Positions 7,179-14,527 of a stretch of DNA of 48,777 nt are shown here, piece after piece. Source of the DNA: Methanoregulaceae archaeon (GTDB lineage: Archaea; Halobacteriota; Methanomicrobia; Methanomicrobiales; Methanospirillaceae). Position 1 is the stretch's first letter, and each line of letters begins with the position of its first letter. The notes below the pieces were generated by a model. It saw nothing but the letters and a program-made list of their open reading frames with translations, ran no database searches and was not told the DNA's origin. The DNA lies in contig JAJRBS010000171.1 in assembly GCA_028679325.1 (NCBI GenBank), positions 1-48,777 on the forward strand, in the 5' to 3' direction. The translations under genes were made by a program, and so were the position numbers.

Positions 7179-9716
7179 TTAGTAATCCTCGAAGACTTCG
7201 TAGTGCCCTGATTCTATTCTCATGGAGTGATAGAGGTCAAGCGCAGCTATCACCTCTTCTATACTCGGGTACCGGTCATTCGGATTCTTCTCGAGACATT
7301 TCCTGGTGATATGATCGAGAGGAAAGGCAAAGGGGTTCAGGAGGGAGGGATCATGAGGTTCATCGGAGATGATCCTCGCGCTCACCTGGTTGATGTCCCC
7401 TCCGGAGAAAGGCAGTTCTCCGGTGAGAAGCTCGTAGAAGACAACACCGAGCTGGTATATATCGGTCCTCTGGTCTGTCTCTCCAAATTTCCCGGGCGAG
7501 ATCTGTTCAGGTGCCGCATAGGAGAGGGAGAACCCGGTAATGGTGGGGAGCAGGCATGCTCCCATCACCTTGCTCATTCCCCAGTCTGTGATCTTCGGGA
7601 CTCCTTCGGGGGTCATCAGGATGTTCTGGGGCTTGATGTCACGGTGGATGATTCCCTGGGAGTGGGCATAGGACAGCCCGGAAGCGATCCCCCTGATGAT
7701 CCTGGCTGCTTCATCGGGTTGCACCGGTTTCTTCAGGTCGGCGAGCGATCGCCCGATATACTCCATCTCGATGTAGGGGACGGGCAGGATATTTGCCTCC
7801 CTTATGGATACGATATTCTCGTGCCTCAGGTCTTCCCATGCTTTTATCTCCTTCATGAAACACTTGCCGGCCGTATCATTGAAATGGACCGGGATCTTGA
7901 GCGCCACCTCTTCACCGGTCGCTGCCTTCTCTGCCTTGAAGACCCGGGCGATACCTCCCATACCGATCAGTTGCGGGACGGTGTACCTGTCGCAGAGTTC
8001 TTGCGGAAAACTGTCCGGGACCGGGGCCGGCCTCCCTGGGACGATTGTCGCGTCAGGAGGTGGAGTCCCGGTCCCGGTATCACCGTGGGGACTTCCGGTG
8101 AATGGCAGCCCTGACAGGCCGAAGGCAAGGAATTCCCACCGGGCAGCAAGTCCGCCTGCCAGCGCTGAGGCGAAGGTGAGGGCGAGGGGGATCCTGACCT
8201 CGGGCGGACTCCCGATGAGGGCGAGAGCCGCGGAAAAAGCGCAGACCAGCGAGAAGAAGATGTGCCCGCCGAGTGTCCACCGCAGGGGGTGGGCGAGGAG
8301 CGCCCCGGCAAAGAGGACCAGGCTGGATACGATGAGGTAAACCGAGACCGGGAGGATGATGAAAGAGAACGGTGAGATTGGCTGTCCGTCAGCGGCGAGG
8401 CTGTTGAAGATGAAGAGCCCGGCAATCAGACCGCCGGCGATGAGGCCGTAGGCCGCGGTCAGGATCCCGCGTTCCCGGGCAGGGATGGTCAGGACCCCGG
8501 CCGGCCGGCGGAACAGGTCGATCACCACCAGCACGCTGCAGATACCTCCCATCACCGGGAGGAACGGGAAGCCCGGGAAGTTTCCAAATAGCGGCGGCAA
8601 CCCGGTTGTATTACCGGGAGGTGTCGTCGGAGCCGTTGTTACCGGGAGTGTCGTTGGCGGCGTGGTGCTGAATGGAGTTGTGGAGGTGGTTGGACGGGAT
8701 GTCCAGGGCCGGGTGGTAGCCGTGGTTGTGGGGATGGTGGTGCCGGTCGTGGTCTGGCCGGTCGTGATATTGGTGGTTGGTATGGTGGTGGTGACGGTTG
8801 TGGTCGGAATGGTGGTCGTAACCGTGGTCTGGCCGGTCGTGATATTGGTGGTTGGTATGGTGGTGGTAACGGTTGTGGTCGGAATGGTGGTCGTCACCGT
8901 CGTGGTCGGTTTGGTAGTCGTCGGTTTGGTAGTGGTGACGGTTGTGGTCGGAACGGTCGTCGGAATGGTGGTCGGGACAGTCGTATGAACGGTTGTTGGA
9001 ACAGTCGTCGGAATGGTAGTGGGGACAGTGGTGGGAACCGTGGTTGGTACGGTTGTCGGAACAGTCGTCGGAATGGTAGTGGGGACAGTGGTGGGAACTG
9101 TGGTTGGTACGGTCGTCGGAACAGTTGTCGGAATGGTGGTCGGGACGGTTGTTGGCACCGTTGTGGGAACGGTCGTTGTCGGAGTTACGACGGGGGGAAG
9201 GACCACCAGGGGGACAACAGTCTGGCCTCCCTCGTCCACCGTGACATCGATCTGCACCGTCTGGTACCCGGCCAGGACAAACCGCAGGGTATGGAGACCG
9301 ACACCGACATTCTCGATGGTCAGGCCGCCCTGGTCCGGGATGGTGCCCGAGAACTGATCGTCGAGGTATACCCTGGCGCCCGAGGGGTCCGAATCGACCT
9401 GCAGGGAGCCTGTCATCCTGGTGAACCGGGCATAGATCATATGGTCGTCGTGGACAGGGGGGAAGGTGTAGACGGGGATGGCACCGATCGAGGCTCCATC
9501 GACGACGACCGAACTTATCCGGAACCCGGTTGCCGGGGTGATGGAGAAGAGTGGGGTTTCGCCTGTCTGGACCGTCACCAGCCCCGAAGGATAGATGGAT
9601 CCCCCGTACCCTGCACCTGCATTGATGGTGAAGTCCTTGGCTTCGACAGACACCACAAGGAAGATCGAAGTAAAGAGCAGAACGATAAGAATGCCGGAAT
9701 ATCGTATCCCCGTCAT
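7179..9716 (-). CDS. transmembrane Ser/Thr protein kinase with extracellular PEGA sensor and Thr/Pro stalk
   Basis: The 845-residue protein has, in order: a signal/TM segment (8-25); an extracytoplasmic domain (27-100) opening with INAGAGYGGSI; a PEGA domain (101-170; SDPSGARVYLDD...LAGYQTVQIDV); a stalk of about 195 residues made of PTTV/PTTI/VTTT repeats (about 176-372); several hydrophobic helices (about 388-535); and a cytoplasmic Hanks-type kinase (about 577-835). Kinase residues visible: glycine loop GMGG (585-588), K607 in ALKI, E623, HRD 691-693 with N698, D711, APE 735-737, D752. The activation motif reads DWG (711-713) instead of DFG. All catalytic residues are present, so it should be active. 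It follows the wHTH-FHA gene by 22 bp in an apparent operon. The ligand is unknown; PEGA domains are linked to cell-surface structures, so sensing the S-layer or envelope is a reasonable inference. Confidence 0.92.
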   Translation of the reverse strand: MTGIRYSGILIVLLFTSIFLVVSVEAKDFTINAGAGYGGSIYPSGLVTVQTGETPLFSITPATGFRISSVVVDGASIGAIPVYTFPPVHDDHMIYARFTRMTGSLQVDSDPSGARVYLDDQFSGTIPDQGGLTIENVGVGLHTLRFVLAGYQTVQIDVTVDEGGQTVVPLVVLPPVVTPTTTVPTTVPTTVPTTIPTTVPTTVPTTVPTTVPTTIPTTVPTTVPTTVPTTVPTTIPTTVPTTVHTTVPTTIPTTVPTTTVTTTKPTTTKPTTTVTTTIPTTTVTTTIPTTNITTGQTTVTTTIPTTTVTTTIPTTNITTGQTTTGTTIPTTTATTRPWTSRPTTSTTPFSTTPPTTLPVTTAPTTPPGNTTGLPPLFGNFPGFPFLPVMGGICSVLVVIDLFRRPAGVLTIPARERGILTAAYGLIAGGLIAGLFIFNSLAADGQPISPFSFIILPVSVYLIVSSLVLFAGALLAHPLRWTLGGHIFFSLVCAFSAALALIGSPPEVRIPLALTFASALAGGLAARWEFLAFGLSGLPFTGSPHGDTGTGTPPPDATIVPGRPAPVPDSFPQELCDRYTVPQLIGMGGIARVFKAEKAATGEEVALKIPVHFNDTAGKCFMKEIKAWEDLRHENIVSIREANILPVPYIEMEYIGRSLADLKKPVQPDEAARIIRGIASGLSYAHSQGIIHRDIKPQNILMTPEGVPKITDWGMSKVMGACLLPTITGFSLSYAAPEQISPGKFGETDQRTDIYQLGVVFYELLTGELPFSGGDINQVSARIISDEPHDPSLLNPFAFPLDHITRKCLEKNPNDRYPSIEEVIAALDLYHSMRIESGHYEVFEDY
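8601..9191 (-). repeat. 12-bp-based minisatellite coding the Thr/Pro stalk of the kinase
   Basis: Inside the kinase gene, a 12-bp unit coding P-T-T-V or P-T-T-I is repeated in larger 16- and 20-residue groups, then grades into V-T-T-T-I-P-T-T blocks. Thr-rich tracts of this type are usually O-glycosylated extended stalks in archaeal surface proteins. The plus strand of this tract shows long open Val/Gly-rich readings that are artefacts of the repeat. Slippage or recombination here could change stalk length. Confidence 0.9.
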
Positions 9717-9738
9717 GTTTCCCGGTCCTGGTCGCTTT

Positions 9739-10527
9739 TCAGGAATTTTCAGGCAGGATCACCAGCAGGCGGGCACCCTTCGCCCCTTTTCCGAGCTCAA
9801 GGAGGTCTCCGTCATGCAGGACAGCCGGCTGCCGCTTGTAGAGCTCAGTGCTGTTCAGGTAGGATCCCCCGCTGCTCCCCCTGTCCTCGAAGTAGTAGTT
9901 TGGCCCCTCCTTCTTGAAGACACCGTGGGGTTTGGTGACGCGGGAGACTGATGAATATTCGGCTGAGAGCACGATGTCGGAGACCGGTTCCTGCCGGGAG
10001 GGAGCGAGGGTATCGATCCTTCCGATACGGGTCTCCAGGCTCTCGAGAATGAAGAGTTTCCCGTCATCAGAACCCCCGAGGATGATGACCATGGGATTAT
10101 TCCCGGCAATCTCGCTATCGACTGCCTCCCGCACCTCCTCGAGTTTCTTCTTCAGTTCTGCATCATTGATATTGATTCGCATATTGGAGAAAATGCCGAG
10201 GTTCCTGACCACTGCTTCCATGGCTCCCGGGACGAGCGAGTATTTCCAGACCGGGTGGACCCCCTTTGATGTCTGCTGGCCGAGTCCGACCTCTTTCCTG
10301 ATAAGGCCCATGGCGATCAGTTTGTCGAGATGTTTCTTGGTGTTCTCGTAGCTCGTGTTGATATCGGATGCTATCATCCGGACATCCTTGGGCTTTTTCT
10401 CAAGGATCTTCAGGATCTTCAGCCGCTGGCTGTTGGAGAGCACTTCGAGGTACTCCGAGAGCTCGTTGTAATAGTCGGGGACCTGATCGAGTACAATTGT
10501 GTGGGCTTCCTCGCGATGCTCTGCCAT
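9739..10527 (-). CDS. winged-helix + FHA domain regulator
   Basis: A 262-residue soluble protein. Residues about 22-105 form an ArsR-like winged helix (LSNSQRLKILKIL...MIASDINTSYENTKKHLDKL...GLIRKE). Residues about 159-260 form an FHA domain with the phosphothreonine-binding core: R170 in RIGR, S195-R196 in SVSR, H201, and a GSYLNS loop in place of the usual G-x-x-V-N-G. A short helix joins them. The FHA domain is expected to bind phosphothreonine, and the kinase encoded 22 bp downstream is the obvious source, so this is a candidate phospho-responsive transcription factor. The ATG at 10527 has a GGAGG ribosome site about 10 bases upstream. A TATA-like box and a palindrome lie further upstream. 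Confidence 0.88.
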   Translation of the reverse strand: MAEHREEAHTIVLDQVPDYYNELSEYLEVLSNSQRLKILKILEKKPKDVRMIASDINTSYENTKKHLDKLIAMGLIRKEVGLGQQTSKGVHPVWKYSLVPGAMEAVVRNLGIFSNMRININDAELKKKLEEVREAVDSEIAGNNPMVIILGGSDDGKLFILESLETRIGRIDTLAPSRQEPVSDIVLSAEYSSVSRVTKPHGVFKKEGPNYYFEDRGSSGGSYLNSTELYKRQPAVLHDGDLLELGKGAKGARLLVILPENS

Positions 10528-10593
10528 AACCGACTGCCTCCGGTTAAGGAAAGTTTGACCTTATGGAACAAAAACATTCTCCGAAAAGCGAGG

Positions 10594-10616
10594 TCATATA
10601 ATTGAACCTGCAGGTT
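10594..10616 (-). promoter_or_regulatory. promoter and palindrome upstream of the wHTH-FHA/kinase operon
   Basis: On the minus strand AATTATAT (10603-10596) is a TATA-like box about 70 bp before the FHA start codon. Directly upstream of it lies the perfect 12-bp palindrome AACCTGCAGGTT (10605-10616). A palindrome abutting the TATA box is the usual place for an archaeal activator or repressor site; the FHA regulator itself is a candidate binder (inference). Confidence 0.55.
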
Positions 10617-10774
10617 AAACACTTAAAATTGATTATTCCGGCTGCCTTTTCTTTCCCGGACCGCGCCGGCCGGGAATTCAGATACTCAAAAGCACGGATC
10701 GCCCGGCTGCGTCCTGCAATGGATAGCTCAGATCACATATCTACCGTTCGGAACAAGGTCAGGAAAAAAGGATT

Positions 10775-12394
10775 TCAGGAGAATGCCGATCCGATGCTGC
10801 CGAAATCCGGTGTCATCATCACCAGGACCACGGAAACATCCCCGTGGTGAACGGTTACCGTCCGGCTGCTGCTCCGGTACCCGGGCAGAGTGATGTTCAC
10901 GGCATGAGTCCCCGGAGGAACCGAAGTGATGAGTTTCGGTGTCATACCTCCGGAGATGTCATCGATGGACAGCGTACAACCGAACGGGACGGTATAGATG
11001 AAGAGCGCCCCGTTTGCCGGGTATCGCGTATCTGGTCCCGGGGTAGGAACTGCTGTCGGAGGTTGGGTCTCTGCTGCATCTTCTGACAGTTCGAGATTAA
11101 GCTTGGGGGTGACCGACACTCTACCCATCCCGATGTTCACCACCAGGGTCTGAGACAGGTAGCCTTGCCGCGACAGGGTTATTGTCTGCATCCCTGTGGG
11201 AACATTCTCAATGACCTCGTTCGACCTCCCCCATTCCTTTCCCTGAATCACGACTGTGGCCGTGGGGTCTGATACAACAAAAACTCCTCCGGTTCCTGCA
11301 GGTGAGGGAGAGGGTTCCGGGGTCGGTGTCGGACTGGTCGTGACAGGTGCAGTCGTTGGGACAGTAGTGGGAATCGTGGTCGCTGCAGTTGTCGGGACAG
11401 TCGTGGTTGCGGTTGTGGGGATTGTTGTCGGGACTGTTGTGGCAGCCGCTGTCGGGGTTGTCGTTGGGATAGTGGCAGGAATCGTTGTAGGTGCCGTGGT
11501 TGGAACGGTAGTGGCAGCGGTGGTCGGAGTTGTCGTGGGTATGGTGGTAGGGACAGTGGTGGCAGCGGTGGTCGGAGTTGTCGTGGGTATGGTGGTAGGG
11601 ACAGTGGTGGCGTCGGTAGTCGGAGTTGTCGTGGGTATGGTGGTAGGGACAGTGGTGGCAGCGGTGGTCGGAGTTGTTGTGGGTATGGTGGTAGGGACAA
11701 TGGTGGCAGCGGTGGTGGGGACGGTGGTCACCGGGGGATCCACGGGAGTGAGGACAACCGGGGGAACAACTGTCTGCCCCCCTTCATCTACGGTGACATC
11801 GAACTGCACCGTCTGGTACCCTGCCAGAATAAACCGCAGGGTATGGGGGCCGATAGGGATGTCCCCGATAGTCAGGCCGCCCTGGTCAGGGATGGTGTCC
11901 GCGAACTGGTCGTCAATGTAGATCCTGGCCCCGGCCGGATCAGATGCAACGTACAGCGATCCGGTCATCCGGACAAACCGGGCATAGATCATGTGGTCGT
12001 CACGGACCGGGGCAAAAGTATAGACCGGGACTGATCCCACCGGAGATCCATCGATGACCACCGAACTGATCCGGAATCCCTGGGAAGGGGTTATGGAAAA
12101 GAGGGGTGTATCCCCCGATTGCACGGTCACCAGACCCGAAGGCTGGATAGATCCGCCATATCCTGCCCCCGCATTGATCTGGTGGTCCTTCGCCCCGGAA
12201 ACCGCCGGAAGGAAGCTCGCCACCAGGATGACTGCAAGGAGCAGGGCCCGGAATTGTGTTCCCGGAAAAGGTCCGTTCCGGGGCTTCCCGGGGCTCTGGC
12301 GGCCGGACAGGACTCGTAAGTATGCTGTATGCTCGTGGAAAATGGAGAACCCGGCGGGTAGAATTCTCACCAATTTTTTTGGATGCGCTGCCAT
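10775..12394 (-). CDS. secreted PEGA-domain protein sharing the kinase sensor module
   Basis: A 539-residue protein with a hydrophobic export segment at 49-67 (after an unusually long N-region), then a domain at 68-210 that closely matches residues 26-170 of the kinase (INAGAGYGGSI, PLFSITP, DDHMIYARF, GYQTVQ, DVTVDEGGQTVVP are shared). A Thr/Pro stalk follows (about 222-365), built of 16-residue units. Two more PEGA domains follow (about 368-432 and 461-530; GYLSQTLVVN and GYRSSSRTVTV). There is no C-terminal membrane anchor or kinase. The ATG at 12394 has GGGAG upstream and a TATA-like box 37 bp away. It is presumably released or held at the cell surface, where it could compete with or present ligand to the kinase sensor (inference). 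It has its own promoter, 247 bp before the next operon. Confidence 0.85.
   Translation of the reverse strand: MAAHPKKLVRILPAGFSIFHEHTAYLRVLSGRQSPGKPRNGPFPGTQFRALLLAVILVASFLPAVSGAKDHQINAGAGYGGSIQPSGLVTVQSGDTPLFSITPSQGFRISSVVIDGSPVGSVPVYTFAPVRDDHMIYARFVRMTGSLYVASDPAGARIYIDDQFADTIPDQGGLTIGDIPIGPHTLRFILAGYQTVQFDVTVDEGGQTVVPPVVLTPVDPPVTTVPTTAATIVPTTIPTTTPTTAATTVPTTIPTTTPTTDATTVPTTIPTTTPTTAATTVPTTIPTTTPTTAATTVPTTAPTTIPATIPTTTPTAAATTVPTTIPTTATTTVPTTAATTIPTTVPTTAPVTTSPTPTPEPSPSPAGTGGVFVVSDPTATVVIQGKEWGRSNEVIENVPTGMQTITLSRQGYLSQTLVVNIGMGRVSVTPKLNLELSEDAAETQPPTAVPTPGPDTRYPANGALFIYTVPFGCTLSIDDISGGMTPKLITSVPPGTHAVNITLPGYRSSSRTVTVHHGDVSVVLVMMTPDFGSIGSAFS
11300..11731 (-). repeat. 48-bp minisatellite coding the Thr/Pro stalk of the secreted PEGA protein
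   Basis: About four to five 48-bp units code A-A-T-T-V-P-T-T-I-P-T-T-T-P-T-T with few changes, followed by looser PTT repeats. The repeat is related to, but distinct from, the 12-bp-based tract in the kinase gene about 2 kb away. Open Val/Gly-rich readings on the plus strand are artefacts. Confidence 0.9.
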
Positions 12395-12430
12395 AGTGTC
12401 CAGACTCCCGTTAAGAAAAACAGAGCAATG

Positions 12431-12440
12431 GGATATAATT
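12431..12440 (-). promoter_or_regulatory. TATA-like box of the secreted PEGA gene
   Basis: The minus strand reads AATTATATCC, with its 3' edge about 37 bp before the ATG at 12394. The core AATTATAT is identical to the box of the FHA/kinase operon. Spacing predicts a short leader that includes the GGGAG ribosome site. Confidence 0.55.
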
Positions 12441-12565
12441 TCTGAAGGAGGGATGCAGATCATACAACGTCCAGGTTAGCTGAACGGCCCCCGTACCCTG
12501 GCTCCAAACCCTGCAGTTCGGACAACAGCTTGATAAACGAGGAACTCCCGTCTGAGGATGAACTG

Positions 12566-13267
12566 ATGATTCCTTCCCGCCCCGATAGTGACCTGATCCG
12601 AAATGCACGGGCGATCCAGGACAGGTTAAGGGCACGATACAGCTGCGGGGTCAGGGGAAGAGAGATATCGGTCAAGATTATCGGCGGGGCGGATGCAGCC
12701 TATTCCGGAGACACCGGGATAGGGGTCATCGCTCTCCTCTCCTTCCGGGACCTTGAGCCGATCGGGCACGCCGTTGCGGTCCGGAAAGTCCTTTTCCCTT
12801 ACGTGCCCGGTCTCTTCGGTTTCCGGGAGGTTCCTCTCTACCTGGCTGCCTGCGAGAAGCTCGGTCTCCTGCCTGACCTCCTCTTCGTGAACGGGCACGG
12901 CTTCTCACACCCGCGGCGGTTCGGACTGGCGTGCCACACCGGGTCTCTCCTCGGTATCCCCACCATCGGCATGGCTTCCCGGCTTCTTTGCGGGAGGGCG
13001 GCCCTCCCCGGGCCTGAGCAGGGTTCCTCTACCGCCGTCACGGATAATGGTGAGACCATCGGGATGTCGGTCAGGACAAAGGCGGGATCAAAACCTGTCG
13101 TGATCTCGGCCGGATACCTGACCGATCTCCCATACGCGGTGGAGATGACCCTCGCCTGCCTGACCGGTAACCGCCTGCCGCAGCCGCTCCATGCCGCGGA
13201 TAAGCTCTCGCGATGGTACCTCGCTCTGTTGTCGAAGAATGCGTTCTACCCTTGTTATCGTTTTTAA
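12566..13267 (+). CDS. nfi: endonuclease V (deoxyinosine repair), catalytic Asp replaced by Asn
   Basis: Endonuclease V nicks DNA (or RNA) 3' to inosine. The 233-residue protein keeps the family motifs: D43 in GADAAY, YVPGLFGFRE with E88, and the HPRRFGLACH segment. The third metal-binding aspartate of the VDGHG motif (Thermotoga maritima D110) is Asn here: the codon is AAC and the motif reads VNGHG (N109). This would be expected to weaken or abolish nuclease activity while keeping inosine binding. The ATG at 12566 is preferred because GAGG lies about 8 bases upstream; a TTG at 12530 is an in-frame alternative. The gene is divergent from the secreted PEGA gene. Confidence 0.9.
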   Translation: MIPSRPDSDLIRNARAIQDRLRARYSCGVRGREISVKIIGGADAAYSGDTGIGVIALLSFRDLEPIGHAVAVRKVLFPYVPGLFGFREVPLYLAACEKLGLLPDLLFVNGHGFSHPRRFGLACHTGSLLGIPTIGMASRLLCGRAALPGPEQGSSTAVTDNGETIGMSVRTKAGSKPVVISAGYLTDLPYAVEMTLACLTGNRLPQPLHAADKLSRWYLALLSKNAFYPCYRF

Positions 13268-13340
13268 AAACAACGATTTCGATAGATATATTCAGTTCTG
13301 TCTCCATTAATCGTGGTTATATCCCCCATTGGAAGCTTGC

Positions 13341-14456
13341 ATGGTGTCCGAACTCGTTGTTATCGCCGGCCTCCTGGTCGTCTTCGCCGCCATCCTCACC
13401 GGGCCTTTCCGGGTGCCCGCTGTCGAGCATAACCTCGAGGTCTTCCTGCTCATCGCCGGTATCGTCGCCCTCACCCTGTCCGGGCTGGTCGTTATCCCGG
13501 GCGTCGAGACCGGCTGGTCGCTTGAGATAATGGAAGAGGCGCTCACCGCCCCCCTCTATATCACTGATATCTTCGGCATACCCATCGGGATCGTGCAGGT
13601 GGTCCTCCTGGTAGGATTGATCCTCTATGTCTGGCATGCTCCGATCCAACGGGGTATCGCAATGATGGTCTCCCACCTGTCGCTGAACATCATGATCTTC
13701 TCCCTGATAGTGGTTCTCGGGCTCGTATCGAGCATCATCTCCGCTATCATCGCCTCCATCATCCTAGTAGAGGTTCTCTGTGCCCTCCCCCTCCAGCGGA
13801 AGGCGCAGGTGGCTGCCACAGTCGCAGCCTGTTTCTCGATTGGCCTTGGGGCGGTCCTCACCCCCCTCGGTGAACCTCTCTCGACCATCGTCGTCTCGAA
13901 GCTTGCCGGACCGCCCCATTTCGCAGACTTCTTCTACCTCTTCGATCTTCTTGCCGTCTATATAATTCCCGGGGTGGTAGCCTTCGGGATTATCGGGGTC
14001 GTGATCACCAGAAAGTTCAACGAGGGAGCTGATGCGACGACATGTGAGGTCAGGCGCGAATCGATCCGTGAGGTCCTGCTCCGTGCAGTCAGGGTCTATA
14101 TCTTCATTGTAGCCCTGGTGCTCCTCGGGGAAGGGTTCAAGCCTCTCATCCTGAACTATGTCATCTACATCCCATCGGAGGGCCTGTACTGGGTAAACAC
14201 CGTCTCGGCGGTGCTCGACAACGCCACCCTGGCCGCAGCCGAGGTAGGCCCCGCGCTTTCCGATCTCCAGATCAAAGCCGTGCTGATGTCCCTCCTTGTC
14301 GCTGGTGGGATGCTCATCCCGGGGAATATCCCAAATATCATCGCAGCAGGAAAACTGAAGATAACCAGCAGGGAATGGGCAGGATTGGGAATTATTCTCG
14401 GGATCCCGGCCCTTCTCATCTACTTCGCCGCGGTATTTCTTCCGGTGTACCTGTGA
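13341..14456 (+). CDS. DUF1646 family membrane protein, predicted cation transporter
   Basis: A 371-residue integral membrane protein with about 10-11 hydrophobic segments; the N-terminus, the EHNLEVFLLIAGI region and the GGMLIPGNIPNIIAAGKLKI segment are characteristic of DUF1646, found mostly in archaea and some bacteria. It resembles the ArsB/NhaD-like ion-transporter superfamily in layout, including duplicated N-terminal and C-terminal halves (LTPLGEPLSTIV and MLIPGNIPNII). A cation or Na+/H+ exchange role is inferred, not shown. ATG 13341 is preferred to an upstream in-frame TTG (13329). A TATA-like GATAGATATA near 13280 fits as the promoter. Confidence 0.85.
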   Translation: MVSELVVIAGLLVVFAAILTGPFRVPAVEHNLEVFLLIAGIVALTLSGLVVIPGVETGWSLEIMEEALTAPLYITDIFGIPIGIVQVVLLVGLILYVWHAPIQRGIAMMVSHLSLNIMIFSLIVVLGLVSSIISAIIASIILVEVLCALPLQRKAQVAATVAACFSIGLGAVLTPLGEPLSTIVVSKLAGPPHFADFFYLFDLLAVYIIPGVVAFGIIGVVITRKFNEGADATTCEVRRESIREVLLRAVRVYIFIVALVLLGEGFKPLILNYVIYIPSEGLYWVNTVSAVLDNATLAAAEVGPALSDLQIKAVLMSLLVAGGMLIPGNIPNIIAAGKLKITSREWAGLGIILGIPALLIYFAAVFLPVYL

Positions 14457-14527
14457 AGGTGCGAGACGTGGTCGTGAGTCATGCCCCGGGTGACTGGGCG
14501 AAAAGAACGATATCCCGTATCATCCTT

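Noticed and set aside
6913..7182. 89-codon plus-strand frame after the acyl-CoA ligase
   Set aside because: No domain, runs into the kinase stop codon, and the TATA-like box is too close to its ATG.
8485..9357. Long plus-strand open frames rich in Val/Gly opposite the kinase stalk
   Set aside because: They are the complement of the PTT repeat; composition is an artefact and the minus-strand gene is well supported.
11256..11921. 221-codon plus-strand frame opposite the secreted PEGA gene
   Set aside because: Same repeat artefact as above; no ribosome site or domain.
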